Below, one piece after another: positions 51,952-61,250 of a stretch of 64,000 nt of DNA. The notes beneath the pieces are model-generated. The model saw nothing but the letters and a program-made list of their open reading frames with translations, was not told the DNA's origin and ran no database searches. The stretch's first letter is position 1. Every line of letters starts with the position of its first letter. Made by a program: the position numbers and the translations under genes. Where the stretch lies: positions 2,181,430 through 2,245,429 of the forward strand of contig CP030885.1 of NCBI GenBank assembly GCA_006969625.1, read 5' to 3'. The DNA is from Rhodospirillaceae bacterium (GTDB taxonomy: Bacteria > Pseudomonadota > Alphaproteobacteria > Kiloniellales > DSM-21159).

Positions 51952-53517
51952 ATGTCCGAAGAGCGTACGCGCTACTACCTCACGACGCCGATCTACTACG
52001 TGAACGACGTGCCGCACCTGGGGCACGCGTACACGACGCTCGCGTGCGATGCGCTGGCGCGCTTCATGCGGCTGGACGGGCGCGACGTGATGTTCCTGAC
52101 CGGTACGGACGAGCACGGCCAGAAGGTCGAGAAATCTGCGCAGCGCGCCGGCAAGGACCCACAGACCTTCACCGACGAGGTGAGCCAGAACTTCCGCCAG
52201 CTCGCCGCGGACATGAACTACTCGAACGACGATTTCATCCGCACGACCGAGCAGCGCCACCTGCGCGCCAGCCAGGCGATCTGGTCGAAGCTGGTCGAGT
52301 CCGGCGATATCTACCTCGACAAGTACGCCGGCTGGTACGCGGTGCGCGACGAAGCCTTCTACGGCGAGGACGAACTGACGCGTACGGACGACGGCCGGCT
52401 GGTCGCGCCGTCGGGCGCCGAGGTGGAGTGGGTCGAGGAGCCCAGCTACTTCTTCCGCCTGTCCGCCTGGCAGGGCCGGCTGCTCGAGCTGTACGACTCG
52501 CGGCCCGACTTCATCCTGCCGGAGAGCCGGCGCAACGAGGTGGTGTCCTTCGTCAAGGGCGGCCTGCGCGACCTCTCGGTCAGTCGCACGACCTTTTCCT
52601 GGGGCGTGCCGGTGCCCGGCGACGACGCCCACATCATGTACGTCTGGCTGGATGCGCTGACCAACTACATCACTGCGGTCGGCTATCCGGACACCGACAG
52701 CCAGACGTTCAGAACGTACTGGCCGGCCGATGTACATATGGTCGGCAAGGACATCCTGCGCTTCCACGCGGTCTACTGGCCGGCCTTCCTGATGGCCGCC
52801 GGGCTGGCGCCGCCGAAGCGGGTCTTCGCCCACGGCTGGTTGCTGAACCGCGGCGAGAAGATGTCGAAGTCGGTCGGCAACGTGCTGCGCCCGCAGGAGA
52901 TGGTGGCGCGCTACGGCCTGGATCCGGTGCGCTACTACCTGCTGCGCGAGGTGCCCTTCGGGCAAGACGGCTATATCAGCCACGAGACTATGGTCGGGCG
53001 GATCAACAACGACCTGGCGAACGACTTCGGCAACCTGTCCCAGCGCGTGCTCTCTATGGTCGCCAAGAACTGCCACACCGTGGTGCCGCAGCCAGGGGAC
53101 TTCGCCGAGGCCGACGAGGCCCTGCTGGAGCAGGCGCGCACCCTGCACGGCAAGCTCGTCGAGCTGTACGAGGTGCAGGCCTTCCACCGCGCCCTTGAGC
53201 AGACCTGGCAGGTGGTGGGCGCGGCCAACCGCTACGTCGACGAACAGGCGCCCTGGGCGCTGCGCAAGACCGATCCGGCGCGCATGGCCACCGTGCTCTA
53301 TGTGCTGATGGAAGCCGTACGGCGCCTGGCGATCCTGACCCAGCCGGTCATGCCGCAGGCGATGGCCACCATGCTGGACCAACTCGCCGTGCCCGGCGAG
53401 CACCGCGCCTTTGCCGACCTGGAGCGCCGGCTCGAGCCGGGCACGCCGCTGCCCCCGCCGCAGCCGGTATTTCCGCGCTATGTCGAACCCGAAACGCAGG
53501 CGGAGACCGCGCCCTGA
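51952..53517 (+). CDS. metG: Methionyl-tRNA synthetase
   Basis: 521 residues. Class I synthetase with HLGH (22-25, the HIGH motif) and KMSKS (303-307). The methionine pocket motif YVWLDALTNYITA and GKDILRFHAVYWPAFLM are typical. The chain is short and lacks the four-Cys zinc knuckle and C-terminal dimer domain of E. coli MetG, which fits the MetG2 type common in alphaproteobacteria. The start ATG 51952 gives the conserved YYLTTPIYYVND. Its stop overlaps tatD (TGATG). Confidence 0.96.
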   Translation: MSEERTRYYLTTPIYYVNDVPHLGHAYTTLACDALARFMRLDGRDVMFLTGTDEHGQKVEKSAQRAGKDPQTFTDEVSQNFRQLAADMNYSNDDFIRTTEQRHLRASQAIWSKLVESGDIYLDKYAGWYAVRDEAFYGEDELTRTDDGRLVAPSGAEVEWVEEPSYFFRLSAWQGRLLELYDSRPDFILPESRRNEVVSFVKGGLRDLSVSRTTFSWGVPVPGDDAHIMYVWLDALTNYITAVGYPDTDSQTFRTYWPADVHMVGKDILRFHAVYWPAFLMAAGLAPPKRVFAHGWLLNRGEKMSKSVGNVLRPQEMVARYGLDPVRYYLLREVPFGQDGYISHETMVGRINNDLANDFGNLSQRVLSMVAKNCHTVVPQPGDFAEADEALLEQARTLHGKLVELYEVQAFHRALEQTWQVVGAANRYVDEQAPWALRKTDPARMATVLYVLMEAVRRLAILTQPVMPQAMATMLDQLAVPGEHRAFADLERRLEPGTPLPPPQPVFPRYVEPETQAETAP

Positions 53518-54308
53518 TGCTGGTCGATTCCCACTGCCATCTGGACTACCTGGAGCGCGACGGCGACCTGGAGGAGGTCGTCGCCCGCGCCCGGCGTGCC
53601 GGGGTCGGGCGCATGGTCACCATCTGCACCAAGCTGAGCGAGTTCGAGCGGGTGCGGGCCATCGCCGCGCACTTTCCCGATGTCGTCTGCAGCGTGGGAG
53701 TCCATCCTCACGAAGCCGGGGAGGAGGGGGTGGACAGCCCCACGCCGCTGGTCGAGCGCGCCCAGGATCCGCTGGTCGTCGGCATCGGCGAAACCGGTTT
53801 GGATTACTTTTACGAGCACAGCCCGCGCGCGGCCCAGGCGATCTCCTTCCGCGCGCACGTGCAAGCGGCGCGGCAAACCGGGCTGCCGCTTATCGTGCAT
53901 GCGCGCGACGCCGACGACGACACCGTGGCCATTCTGCGCGAGGAGCGGGCAGCGGGCGGACCCTTTCCCGGGCTGATCCACTGCTTCACCGCCGGACCCG
54001 GGCTCGCCGCGGCAGCTCTGGAGCTGGGGCTCTACATCTCGCTCGCCGGCATCGTCACCTTCAAGAAGGCCGAGGAGCTGCGCCGCACCGTTGCCGAGGT
54101 CCCCTTGGACCGGCTCCTGGTCGAGACGGACTCGCCCTACCTGGCGCCGGTGCCGCACCGCGGCAAACGCAACGAGCCGGCGAACGTCGTCCATACGGCC
54201 GCGGCCCTGGCGGACCTGAAGGGCGTGCTGGCCGAGGAGCTGGCAGAAGTCACCACCGAGAACTTTTTCCGTCTGTTCGGCAAGGTCGAGCGGCCGGTCG
54301 CGGCATGA
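53517..54308 (+). CDS. TatD-family metal-dependent DNase
   Basis: 263 residues. The metal ligands are in MLVDSHCHLD (His6, His8), GIGETGLDYFY, PLIVHARDADDD, GLIHCFT and ETDSPYL. TatD/YcfH proteins are TIM-barrel exo- or deoxyribonucleases. It overlaps metG by one base and the MBL gene by ATGA. The trio metG-tatD-MBL is a conserved alphaproteobacterial string. Confidence 0.94.
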   Translation: MLVDSHCHLDYLERDGDLEEVVARARRAGVGRMVTICTKLSEFERVRAIAAHFPDVVCSVGVHPHEAGEEGVDSPTPLVERAQDPLVVGIGETGLDYFYEHSPRAAQAISFRAHVQAARQTGLPLIVHARDADDDTVAILREERAAGGPFPGLIHCFTAGPGLAAAALELGLYISLAGIVTFKKAEELRRTVAEVPLDRLLVETDSPYLAPVPHRGKRNEPANVVHTAAALADLKGVLAEELAEVTTENFFRLFGKVERPVAA

Positions 54309-55096
54309 AGGTCACGATGCTGGGATGCGGCGGCTCGGGCGGTGTCCCGCTGGCAAGCGGCGCGCCGGGCGGACACTTTGGCGAAGGGGTCGATCCCGAC
54401 GAGCCGAAGAACCGCCGGCGCCGCGTCTCGGTGCTGGTGGAAGCTCAAGGCCGCAAGATCCTGATCGATTGCTCGCCCGACCTGCGTGCGCAGATCCTCG
54501 ACTTCGGGATCGACCGGTTGGACGCCGTGCTCTTTACCCACGCGCACGCCGACCACTGCCACGGCCTGGACGAGCTGCGCGCGCTTTCCTATGCCCAGAA
54601 GCGACCGATCCCGGCCTACATGAGTGCTGCCACGCGCGCCGCCCTGACTGGACGGTTCGACTATGCCTTTTCCTCGAGCCACGGGCAGTCGCAGCTCTAC
54701 CCGGCAATCATGGAGGACCACGAGTTCGACGGCGCGTTTAGGGCGGCGGGCGTGTCGGTCGTGGCCTTCGACCAGAAGCACGGCCGTGTCTTCAGCAGCG
54801 GCTTCCGGATCGGCGACTTCGCCTACTCGACGGACTGCGCGGAGCTCGACGAGCAGGCCTTCGTGGCGCTGGAAGGCGTCGATACCTGGATCGTCGATTG
54901 CCTTCGCTTCGCGCCGCACCCGACCCATGCCCACTTCGAACGGACAATGGCCTGGATCGAACGGGTGCGGCCACGCCGCGCCGTGCTGACCCACATGAAC
55001 CACACGATGGACTATGCGACCGTGGCCGCGCGCTGCCCCGCGGGCGTCGAGCCGGGCTATGACGGCCTGGTCCTGGACCTGCCGGAGGCGCCATGA
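54305..55096 (+). CDS. MBL-fold metallohydrolase (PhnP-like)
   Basis: 263 residues. The start MKVTMLGCGGSGGVPLASG with DCSPDLRAQI and the zinc motif THAHADHCHG is that of the PhnP/LipB-associated subgroup of beta-lactamase-fold phosphodiesterases. Further ligands are STDCAELDE and LTHMNHTMDY. It may hydrolyse cyclic phosphodiesters, by analogy with PhnP, but its real substrate here is unknown. Coupled both sides by 4-bp overlaps. Confidence 0.9.
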   Translation: MKVTMLGCGGSGGVPLASGAPGGHFGEGVDPDEPKNRRRRVSVLVEAQGRKILIDCSPDLRAQILDFGIDRLDAVLFTHAHADHCHGLDELRALSYAQKRPIPAYMSAATRAALTGRFDYAFSSSHGQSQLYPAIMEDHEFDGAFRAAGVSVVAFDQKHGRVFSSGFRIGDFAYSTDCAELDEQAFVALEGVDTWIVDCLRFAPHPTHAHFERTMAWIERVRPRRAVLTHMNHTMDYATVAARCPAGVEPGYDGLVLDLPEAP

Positions 55097-55524
55097 TCCT
55101 CGACCTGCAACGGCTCAAGCCGCCGAAACGCCCCAACTGGTGTCTGAAGGTGCCGCACGGCTGGGCCCAGCCGCACGCCCAGGGCCGCACGCCACGCTTC
55201 GACGTGCCGGTGGAGGTGTTGCGCGAGGCCCTGGTCGCCGTCGCAGCGCAGCAGCCGCGTTGCCACCTGCTGAAGCTGGACAAGGACGCGCGGCAGGCGG
55301 AATTCGAGCAGAAGAGCCGTCTGTTCGGCTTTGCCGACCGCATCGTCGTCGAGTTCGTGCCGCTCGGGCAATCCGCTTCGACCCTGGCGATCTACTCGCG
55401 CTCCGTGACCGGCTACTGGGACCTCGGTGTCAACGGCAAGCGGGTGGAGCGCTGGCTGGCCGTGCTGCCGGAACAGGTCTCTCGCCTGCGCAACGCCGCG
55501 CCGCGCGACAGCGAGGACTACTGA
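55093..55524 (+). CDS. DUF1499 family protein
   Basis: 143 residues. The pattern PKRPNWCLKVPHGWAQ followed by FGFADRIVVEFVPLG, TLAIYSRSVTGYWDLGVN and KRVERWL is DUF1499, usually last in this alphaproteobacterial operon. Function unknown; no signal peptide is seen. ATGA overlap with the MBL gene; the stop overlaps the converging GNAT gene by 7 bp. Confidence 0.9.
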   Translation: MILDLQRLKPPKRPNWCLKVPHGWAQPHAQGRTPRFDVPVEVLREALVAVAAQQPRCHLLKLDKDARQAEFEQKSRLFGFADRIVVEFVPLGQSASTLAIYSRSVTGYWDLGVNGKRVERWLAVLPEQVSRLRNAAPRDSEDY

Positions 55525-56060
55525 GCGACGGCGCGCCAGTCGGGCCAGACGATGCGGTAGGTCTCGGCCGCGTGGCCCATCAGGTCCTCGACCGCGCGCG
55601 CAGCGATGCGCCCGCCGAGCCGCTGGTAGAAGCGGACCGCCGCTGCGTTCTCGGCGAAGACGAGCAGATGCATGCCGCTGTAGCCGCGCGCTTGCAGCAT
55701 CGGGACGGCCGCCCGCATCAGGCCTTCGCCGAGGCCTTGGCCGCGCAGCTCCGGCCGGACGTGCAGGTTGTCGAGGTAGGCGCTGGCGTCGCCCGGCGTC
55801 TCCTCGGCGGCGTAGAAGAAACCGCTCAAGACACCGGCCGGGCTCTCGGCCACCAGCAAGAGCGCGCGCGGATCCGGAGAGTCGATCAGCTTGCCGCGCC
55901 ACTTCGCCACAAGGTCGTCAGCCAGCGCACCGTCCAGATAGGCGTCGGGCAACAGCCCGCGGTAGGCGTCCCGCCACGAGGCGAGTTGCAGCGCGACGAC
56001 GGCCTCCAGATCCTCGGCCGTCCCCGCGCGCAGCGTGGCTTGCGGCGCCTCGGCACTCAC
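55518..56060 (-). CDS. GNAT family N-acetyltransferase
   Basis: 180 residues with a GTG start. The GNAT acetyl-CoA loop is LHVRPELRGQGLGEGLM, the fourth strand YLDNL, and the late NAAAVRFYQRLGG. Acceptor unknown. The GTG overlaps the binding-protein stop (GTGA), so the two form one transcript. Confidence 0.9.
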   Translation of the reverse strand: MSAEAPQATLRAGTAEDLEAVVALQLASWRDAYRGLLPDAYLDGALADDLVAKWRGKLIDSPDPRALLLVAESPAGVLSGFFYAAEETPGDASAYLDNLHVRPELRGQGLGEGLMRAAVPMLQARGYSGMHLLVFAENAAAVRFYQRLGGRIAARAVEDLMGHAAETYRIVWPDWRAVAQ

Positions 56061-58051
56061 CGGCGGGCCGCCGGTTCCATCCAGAAGGTCTCGGTGCGGT
56101 AGACGCCGAACTGTGCGCCCGGATCCCAGTTGTAGATCGCCTGCTCCGGGACATTGTGCAAGCCGTTACGCACCACGATCGGCTGCGGGATCTTGGCGAC
56201 CAGGCCGAAGGTGAAGACTTGTTCGGCGTTGATCTCCAGGATCCGCTCCCAGGCTTCGCGCCGCTGGGCCTTGGACGGCGCGGTCTGCCAATCCTCGTAG
56301 AGTTCCATAAGCTCTTCGGCCTCCGGCATGTCCGGTGCACCGCCGGATTGGCCCTTGGTCTCGAAGTGCTGCCCCCATTTCGGCCAATGATAGCTGTGCT
56401 GGCGCACCGGCACGAACTCGCTGGGCGGCAGGTCGGCGGTGGGAATGCCGTTCTCGTAGCCGTACCACATGGCCATCAGGGTATCGCCGGCGAAGATGCG
56501 GTTGCGCAGGACTTCGCGCTGCAGCGGCTTGATGAACATCTTGACGCCGATCTGGCCCCAGGTGTCCTGGATCAGTTCCAGCACGTCGGTTTCCTGCAGG
56601 TTCTCGCCGGCCGTCTCGACGACGATCTCCATCGGTCGGCCGTCCGGCAGCAGCCGGATGCCGGCATCGTTGCGCTCGGTCAGGCCGACCTCGTCGAGCA
56701 GGGCGTTGGCGCGGTCCAGGTCGAACTCGGCCCAGGCCGTGCGCAGCCCTTCCTCGTACAGCGGGGAGGCCGGCAGCACCGACTGGTTGCCGGTCAGGCC
56801 CAGCCCGAAATAGACGACCTGGTTGATCAGGTCGCGGTCGATGGCCAGCGAGAGCGCCCGGCGCACCCGGGCGTCGCGCAACAGTTTGCGCCACTCCGGG
56901 TCGTTGGCGTTCAGGTTAGGGTAGAGCGCCAGTTCGGAGGGGCGCACCGTGTCCCACAGGCGCACGCTGTAGCCGCCGCGCTCTTCGCCTTCCTTGAGGA
57001 AGGTGTAGTCGGAGAAGTTCAGGCCGCGGGACTGCAGATCGCTGTCGCCCGCACCGGTCTTGACCGGCAACAGCGAGCCGGCCACCACGTCCATCACGAA
57101 GCGGTCGAGGTAGGGCAGTTGCAGGCCGTTCGGGTCGACCCGATGGAAGTAGGGATTGCGCTCGGCCACGAAGCGCTGGCTCGGCGGCGCGGTGACCAGG
57201 CGCCAGGGCTGCAGCACCGGCAGCTCCGGATTGTTGAAGTCGTAAAGGTCGTCGAAGCGGTTGTGGAGCTGCGCCCAGTTGCGCAGCCCCAGCTCCTCGG
57301 CCTTTACCTGCACCTGCTGTGGGTCGGTGTGCGCCGGATGAAACTGCTTCAGGTAGTGGCTCGGGGCGTAGATGAAGAGCGGGCGCGCGCCGGCGAGCGC
57401 CGGCAGGAAGAAGGGGTTGGGCGCCGACCAGGTGTAGCGCACGGTCTGCGCATCCAGCACCTCGAAGACCGGCGGCGCGTCGTCGACGAGCAGTCGGGCA
57501 GGGGGGCCGGCGGGGAAGCGCTCCGGATTGTTCGCCATGTCCTCCCACCAGTAGCGGAAGTCCTCGGCGGTGAATGGCGCGCCGTCCGACCACTTGTGCC
57601 CGGGCCGGAGGTGCAGGGTGAAAATGCGGCCGTCCTCGACCTCGACTCGCTCCAGCAGATCGGGGACGAGGTCGAAGTTCTCATCAAAGCCGACCAGCCG
57701 GGCGTAGCCGTAGACCGTGAAGAGCCGCATGTCCTTCTCGCGACCGACCAGCATCAGCAACCTGCCGCCGGGCTCGCCGAGGCTCTTGCCCTCGCCGAAG
57801 TCCACCACGAGCGGGCGCTCCGGCAGCCGTGCCTCGACCGGCGGCAGCTCGCCGGCGGCCACCGGCTCTTCGAACATCGGCGGCTCGGAGAAGCCGGCCG
57901 GCATGGGGGCATCCTGGCGTTCCAGCACGTCGGTCTGGGCGGCGATCGCGACCGTCGGTGTGGCGCCGGCCGTCAGCAGGGCGGCGAGCAGGCTGGCGGC
58001 CAGGTGGCGGGCGCCCGCCGGCAGCGGGAAGCGAAAGGTCGCGGTGGTCAT
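56057..58051 (-). CDS. Orphan SBP-family-5 substrate-binding protein
   Basis: 664 residues, about 100 longer than the other family-5 protein in this window. Sec signal peptide at about residues 14-38 (ending VAIAAQ). The body has family-5 marks (GHKWSDGAPFTAEDFRYWWED; DARVRRALSLAIDRDLINQVVYFG; TWGQIGVKMFIKP). No permease or ATPase genes lie nearby; it is followed only by a GNAT gene. It may serve a transporter encoded elsewhere, as the proteins of the YejA/microcin C type do. Solute unknown. Confidence 0.88.
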   Translation of the reverse strand: MTTATFRFPLPAGARHLAASLLAALLTAGATPTVAIAAQTDVLERQDAPMPAGFSEPPMFEEPVAAGELPPVEARLPERPLVVDFGEGKSLGEPGGRLLMLVGREKDMRLFTVYGYARLVGFDENFDLVPDLLERVEVEDGRIFTLHLRPGHKWSDGAPFTAEDFRYWWEDMANNPERFPAGPPARLLVDDAPPVFEVLDAQTVRYTWSAPNPFFLPALAGARPLFIYAPSHYLKQFHPAHTDPQQVQVKAEELGLRNWAQLHNRFDDLYDFNNPELPVLQPWRLVTAPPSQRFVAERNPYFHRVDPNGLQLPYLDRFVMDVVAGSLLPVKTGAGDSDLQSRGLNFSDYTFLKEGEERGGYSVRLWDTVRPSELALYPNLNANDPEWRKLLRDARVRRALSLAIDRDLINQVVYFGLGLTGNQSVLPASPLYEEGLRTAWAEFDLDRANALLDEVGLTERNDAGIRLLPDGRPMEIVVETAGENLQETDVLELIQDTWGQIGVKMFIKPLQREVLRNRIFAGDTLMAMWYGYENGIPTADLPPSEFVPVRQHSYHWPKWGQHFETKGQSGGAPDMPEAEELMELYEDWQTAPSKAQRREAWERILEINAEQVFTFGLVAKIPQPIVVRNGLHNVPEQAIYNWDPGAQFGVYRTETFWMEPAARR

Positions 58052-58101
58052 GCGGCGGTTCCTCGACTTGCGCTGCGACGGACACGGGGGGCCGCCGTCA
58101 C

Positions 58102-58135
58102 GCGAACGACTTCAGGCGAACGGCTTCAGGCGAAC
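58102..58135. repeat. 14-bp tandem repeat at the methyltransferase 3' end
   Basis: GCGAACG(A/G)CTTCAG occurs at 58102-58115 and 58116-58129, with a third partial copy to 58135. It includes the stop codon (58112-58114) and last codons of the minus-strand gene, so slippage could alter the C-terminus. Confidence 0.8.
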
Positions 58136-58978
58136 ATACGTCATACCGGAGGGCGGATTGTAGCGTGTGATCGCCGTAAGGTCGGGCAGCATCACCAGCT
58201 TGTCGATCCGGCGCGCGACGTCCAGTGTATCTTTTCTTTCAAAGCGGTAGCGGTAGGTCTTCCCACGCCTGCGCCAGACCAGGGTCTCGCCGTCCTGCAG
58301 CTCGGGGTCGAGGGCCATGGCCAGGGTGGGGATCGGCGGGCCGCCGGTGGCGTATAGGTTCTCGGCCGGGAAGTTGTCGTCCAGCAGGATGTGGCGGAAG
58401 CCGCGCGCGTGGGCCTCGGCCAGGCGCCGGCAGTGGTCGATGTGGTCGTCGAACCAGGCCAAGGCTCGCTCGGACGCGAAGTCCGGCAGCTCTACATCCG
58501 TCCAATCGCGCTCGCAAAAGCGCACCCCCTCGGCGCGGTGGCGGAGCTGGCCGAGGTCGACGTCACAGGAGACGATCTCCGCCTGCGGCAGGGCCTGGCG
58601 CAGCAGCCAGGCCGAATGCCCCCGAAAACTCCCGCTTTCCAGCACGAAAGCCGGCCGCAGGAAGCGGGCGACCAGGTACAGGCACAGCGAGTCGTTGAAC
58701 TGCATCCCGCCCTTGTTGGACACCACAGGGCGTGTCGGATACAGGTCCTGAAAGTCGGTGACGGCACACGCCACCGGCTCGGCCATCTCCGGCTCCGGAC
58801 GCTCGGCAATCGCCGCGATCGCCGGGGTCAAGGCGACGGCGAGATGGCGACCGCGCTTTTCCCTTAGGCTGAGTGAGACGAGGTCGGCGCGGTCCTCGCG
58901 GGCGTGCTCCGGCCGTTCGGCGGGTGGGCCGCACTCGGGGGGCGCAGGTGTGACGGAGATGCGTGGATCGGCGGGCAT
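58112..58978 (-). CDS. Methyltransferase-like protein (class I SAM fold, CmcI/FkbM-like)
   Basis: 288 residues. The central block VLESGSFRGHSAWLLRQAL followed by AEIVSCDVDL is a SAM-binding-type motif with its acidic residue. AWFDDHIDHC and HILLDDNFP recall the cephalosporin hydroxylase/CmcI-like branch. Neither Pfam family nor substrate can be fixed from sequence alone. The N-terminal 55 residues are Pro/charged and lack fold signatures. ATG 58978 is chosen over TTG 58990. A tandem repeat crosses its stop. Confidence 0.6.
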   Translation of the reverse strand: MPADPRISVTPAPPECGPPAERPEHAREDRADLVSLSLREKRGRHLAVALTPAIAAIAERPEPEMAEPVACAVTDFQDLYPTRPVVSNKGGMQFNDSLCLYLVARFLRPAFVLESGSFRGHSAWLLRQALPQAEIVSCDVDLGQLRHRAEGVRFCERDWTDVELPDFASERALAWFDDHIDHCRRLAEAHARGFRHILLDDNFPAENLYATGGPPIPTLAMALDPELQDGETLVWRRRGKTYRYRFERKDTLDVARRIDKLVMLPDLTAITRYNPPSGMTYVRLKPFA

Positions 58979-59153
58979 GATGCCGCGCAATCTAACGAAG
59001 CCTTGGGCTGGGCGCGACAGTCCAAAGACTTACTTAAGTGCGGTAACGTTCACGCTTGGCGCTCCTCCGTTTCGTCTGGAAGATCGGCGTTGTGCGTGGT
59101 GAGTCGTGGCGGCAGCGACGACCTGCAAGCCGCCGCGTCGAGTGGAGCAACGC

Positions 59154-59288
59154 ATGGAGCACCGTATCGCCGAGCCCAAACGGCCAGACACGCAGGGGCT
59201 GGCCGCCCGCAAGCGACGTGACCGGCTGATGCTGGCGATCGGGGCGGCGATCGGCTTAGCCTTCTTCGCTTTGCTGGTGAACATCTGA
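59154..59288 (+). CDS. Small basic single-pass membrane protein
   Basis: 44 residues: a charged N-terminus (MEHRIAEPKRPDTQGLAARKRRDR) and one membrane helix (LMLAIGAAIGLAFFALLVNI). ATG 59154 follows GTGGAGCAACGC. Small proteins of this shape occur near cytochrome oxidase genes, but no such genes are here. Function unknown. Confidence 0.5.
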   Translation: MEHRIAEPKRPDTQGLAARKRRDRLMLAIGAAIGLAFFALLVNI

Positions 59289-59599
59289 ACGTCGTTCAGC
59301 TCTGGCGCGCCACCGCCGGAGCTTTCCCTTTCGTGGCGCGCGAGCCGGCAGCTCGCGCGTCCGTAGGCATGGCCCAGGCGGGGGGCCTGCTGGTCCTCGT
59401 GAGCAGAGGCGATGCTCGTCAGCAGCCTGGAGGCCCTACCGTCAGGGTCGCAAGCCGACCTGCTTTCCCGCTGTAGAATATATTTTCCATAATATAAATT
59501 ATGCGAAAAAGTCTGTTGAAGATCGCGAGAGAACGCTCTCCCGCGCCTGCTTGGGTTCCATCCCACGCCCTACCGCCCCACGCCCTACCGCCCCACGCC
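59289..59599. other. Gene-free stretch with AT-rich and repetitive parts
   Basis: About 310 bp without a supported gene. At 59471-59505 GC falls sharply, with an inverted repeat TATATT / AATATA around TTCCAT (59479-59496). The right end contains a three-copy 15-bp tandem repeat (59562-59605). Confidence 0.5.
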
Positions 59600-59605
59600 C
59601 TACCG
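59562..59605. repeat. 15-bp tandem repeat overlapping the AI-2E transporter stop
   Basis: CCCACGCCCTACCGC is repeated nearly three times (59562, 59577, 59592). The minus-strand transporter stop TAG (59600-59602) lies in the last copy. Confidence 0.85.
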
Positions 59606-60823
59606 AATCGCCGCGCCTGGGCTGGCGCTCTCGTGCCTCGTTTCGTCGCGCTCTCGCATCGTCGCGTCTGACGAAGACGGCTCAGCGGATCGCGCATGAG
59701 CCGACGCCCCGGGCTGGCGCCGCCGGCGCGGCGGGTGCGGGCTGAGCAACTCCCGCAAAACATAAAGCCCCGGAACTTTTTCGCTGACGATCTTGATGCT
59801 GACCAGCAAAGGTACGGCGATCAGCATGCCGGCGATGCCCCAGACCCAGCCCCAGATCATCAGGAAAAGAAACACCGCGATTGGGTTCAGGGCCAACCGC
59901 CGCCCGACGATGGACGGCGTCACGAAGTTGCCCTCGAAGGCGTTGAAGGCCAGGAAGACGGCCGGTGGCAGCAGCACCGACCAGGGATCGGCGAAGGTCA
60001 GCAGGGAGGCCAACAGAATCGCCGAGGCGGTGACGATGCCGCCGAGATACGGCACGAAGTTGAAGACGGCTGCGGTCGCCCCCCACAGGAGCGGGTTCGG
60101 CATGCCCAAAAGGTACATCGCGCCCGCGGTGCAGATGCCGAGGCAGATGTTGATGGCGGTGACCGTCAGCAGGTAGCGCGACACCTCCTGCCGCAGGGCG
60201 TTCCAGACGCCGACCGCCAGCCGTTTCGCCCGCAGGCTCGGCAGCACGTGTACGGCCTTGCGCAGCAGCATGTTGCCGTTGACCAGCATGAAATACAGCA
60301 GCACCAGCATCAGCGCGATGGTGACCAGAACCTCGCCCGTCCCGGTCGCCAACAGCTCCGCCAAGCTGGGGCCCTGCACCACCACCTTCTCGGCGTCGCC
60401 GGCCTGGTCGGACAGCTCGGCCACCTTCTGCGTGGTCTTCTGCATGTCCTCAAGCGTGCCGATCATGTTGCGGAACACCCAGCGTGCCCGGTTCACCGCT
60501 TGTGGGATGCGCGCGAGCCATTCGCCGGCAGGGTTGATCAGGCGGTCGAGCAGCAGCAGCAGGACACTGAAGCTGAGAAGCACCGCCACCGCTGCCCCGA
60601 CGCCGCGTGGCACGCCCAGCCGCTTCAATCGCGCGACGATCGGCGACAGCACCATCGCCAAGAGGATCGACAGGGTGATCGGGACAAGGACGGCCTGCGC
60701 GTACTCCAACATCAGGATGGCGGCGCACCCGGCAAGGACCAGCGATGCGATACGCAGGCTTACCAGAGTCTTGCCGATCGCCGGAGACCAAGGTTCGGGC
60801 GAGGCAGGCGGCTGGAGGGGCAT
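59600..60823 (-). CDS. AI-2E family transporter (PerM/YdiK type)
   Basis: 407 residues of an inner-membrane protein. N-terminal helices (about 20-60), LLAMVLSPIVARLKRLGVPRG, a large amphipathic loop (about 100-200) and C-terminal helices containing MPNPLLWGATAAVFNFVPYLG and NPIAVFLFLMIWGW follow the PF01594 pattern. The final 40 residues are a hydrophilic Ser/Arg-rich tail. Family members export small molecules or ions; AI-2 transport should not be assumed. ATG 60823 fits the first helix; the longer open frame upstream lacks homology. Confidence 0.88.
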   Translation of the reverse strand: MPLQPPASPEPWSPAIGKTLVSLRIASLVLAGCAAILMLEYAQAVLVPITLSILLAMVLSPIVARLKRLGVPRGVGAAVAVLLSFSVLLLLLDRLINPAGEWLARIPQAVNRARWVFRNMIGTLEDMQKTTQKVAELSDQAGDAEKVVVQGPSLAELLATGTGEVLVTIALMLVLLYFMLVNGNMLLRKAVHVLPSLRAKRLAVGVWNALRQEVSRYLLTVTAINICLGICTAGAMYLLGMPNPLLWGATAAVFNFVPYLGGIVTASAILLASLLTFADPWSVLLPPAVFLAFNAFEGNFVTPSIVGRRLALNPIAVFLFLMIWGWVWGIAGMLIAVPLLVSIKIVSEKVPGLYVLRELLSPHPPRRRRQPGASAHARSAEPSSSDATMRERDETRHESASPGAAIR

Positions 60824-61250
60824 CGGGGCACGCTGGATCCGGTTCGGGGTTCCGCTCTGCCCGGCGCGGCACGAAGCACGCTGTCGGACTGACCTGTCGA
60901 AGCGAACCCCGGCGGAAGACCGGAGTTCCCTGGCAGGCGGTTCAGATGCCGGCGCCCCCGCCCCGGCCCCTGCTGGCAGGTTGCCGACAGGCCGCCGACC
61001 GCCGCCTGTAAGGACGCCGAGGGTTCGCGCGGCATCGCCAGTCGAGCCAGTCCCGTCCCTCTGCGATGCGCCGGGCACCGCCCGTGTCCCACAGGATCGG
61101 CTACAGGACACTCGAAGTCTGTGGGCATCCGGCACGCGCAGGCTGTGACCAGTCTGTGGTCAGGTAACAGCCACGGCGACAGAAACGAGAAAGGGCGGCC
61201 GCGCGCAGGCGACCGCCCTCTCGCCTCGCTCGAGGCTACGTTGGCCAGGC
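60824..61250. other. Intergenic region between AI-2E transporter and dctP
   Basis: About 430 bp. No real gene is seen; open frames are extensions of the transporter frame. It should hold the transporter promoter and the dctP terminator (61193-61218). Confidence 0.5.
61193..61218 (-). terminator. dctP terminator
   Basis: Arms GGGCGG and CCGCCC (61193-61198, 61213-61218) with inner CGC/GCG pairing. On the minus strand the stem is followed by TTTCTCGTTTC. It lies 33 bp after the dctP stop. Confidence 0.7.

Noticed and set aside
58102..58135. Short tandem repeats as a CRISPR array
   Set aside because: Units are contiguous 14- to 15-mers with no spacers; no CRISPR array is seen anywhere in the window.
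55427..58357. 976-codon plus-strand frame opposite the binding-protein gene
   Set aside because: Antisense of a gene with clear SBP5 homology and signal peptide; translation is Arg/Gln/His-rich noise.
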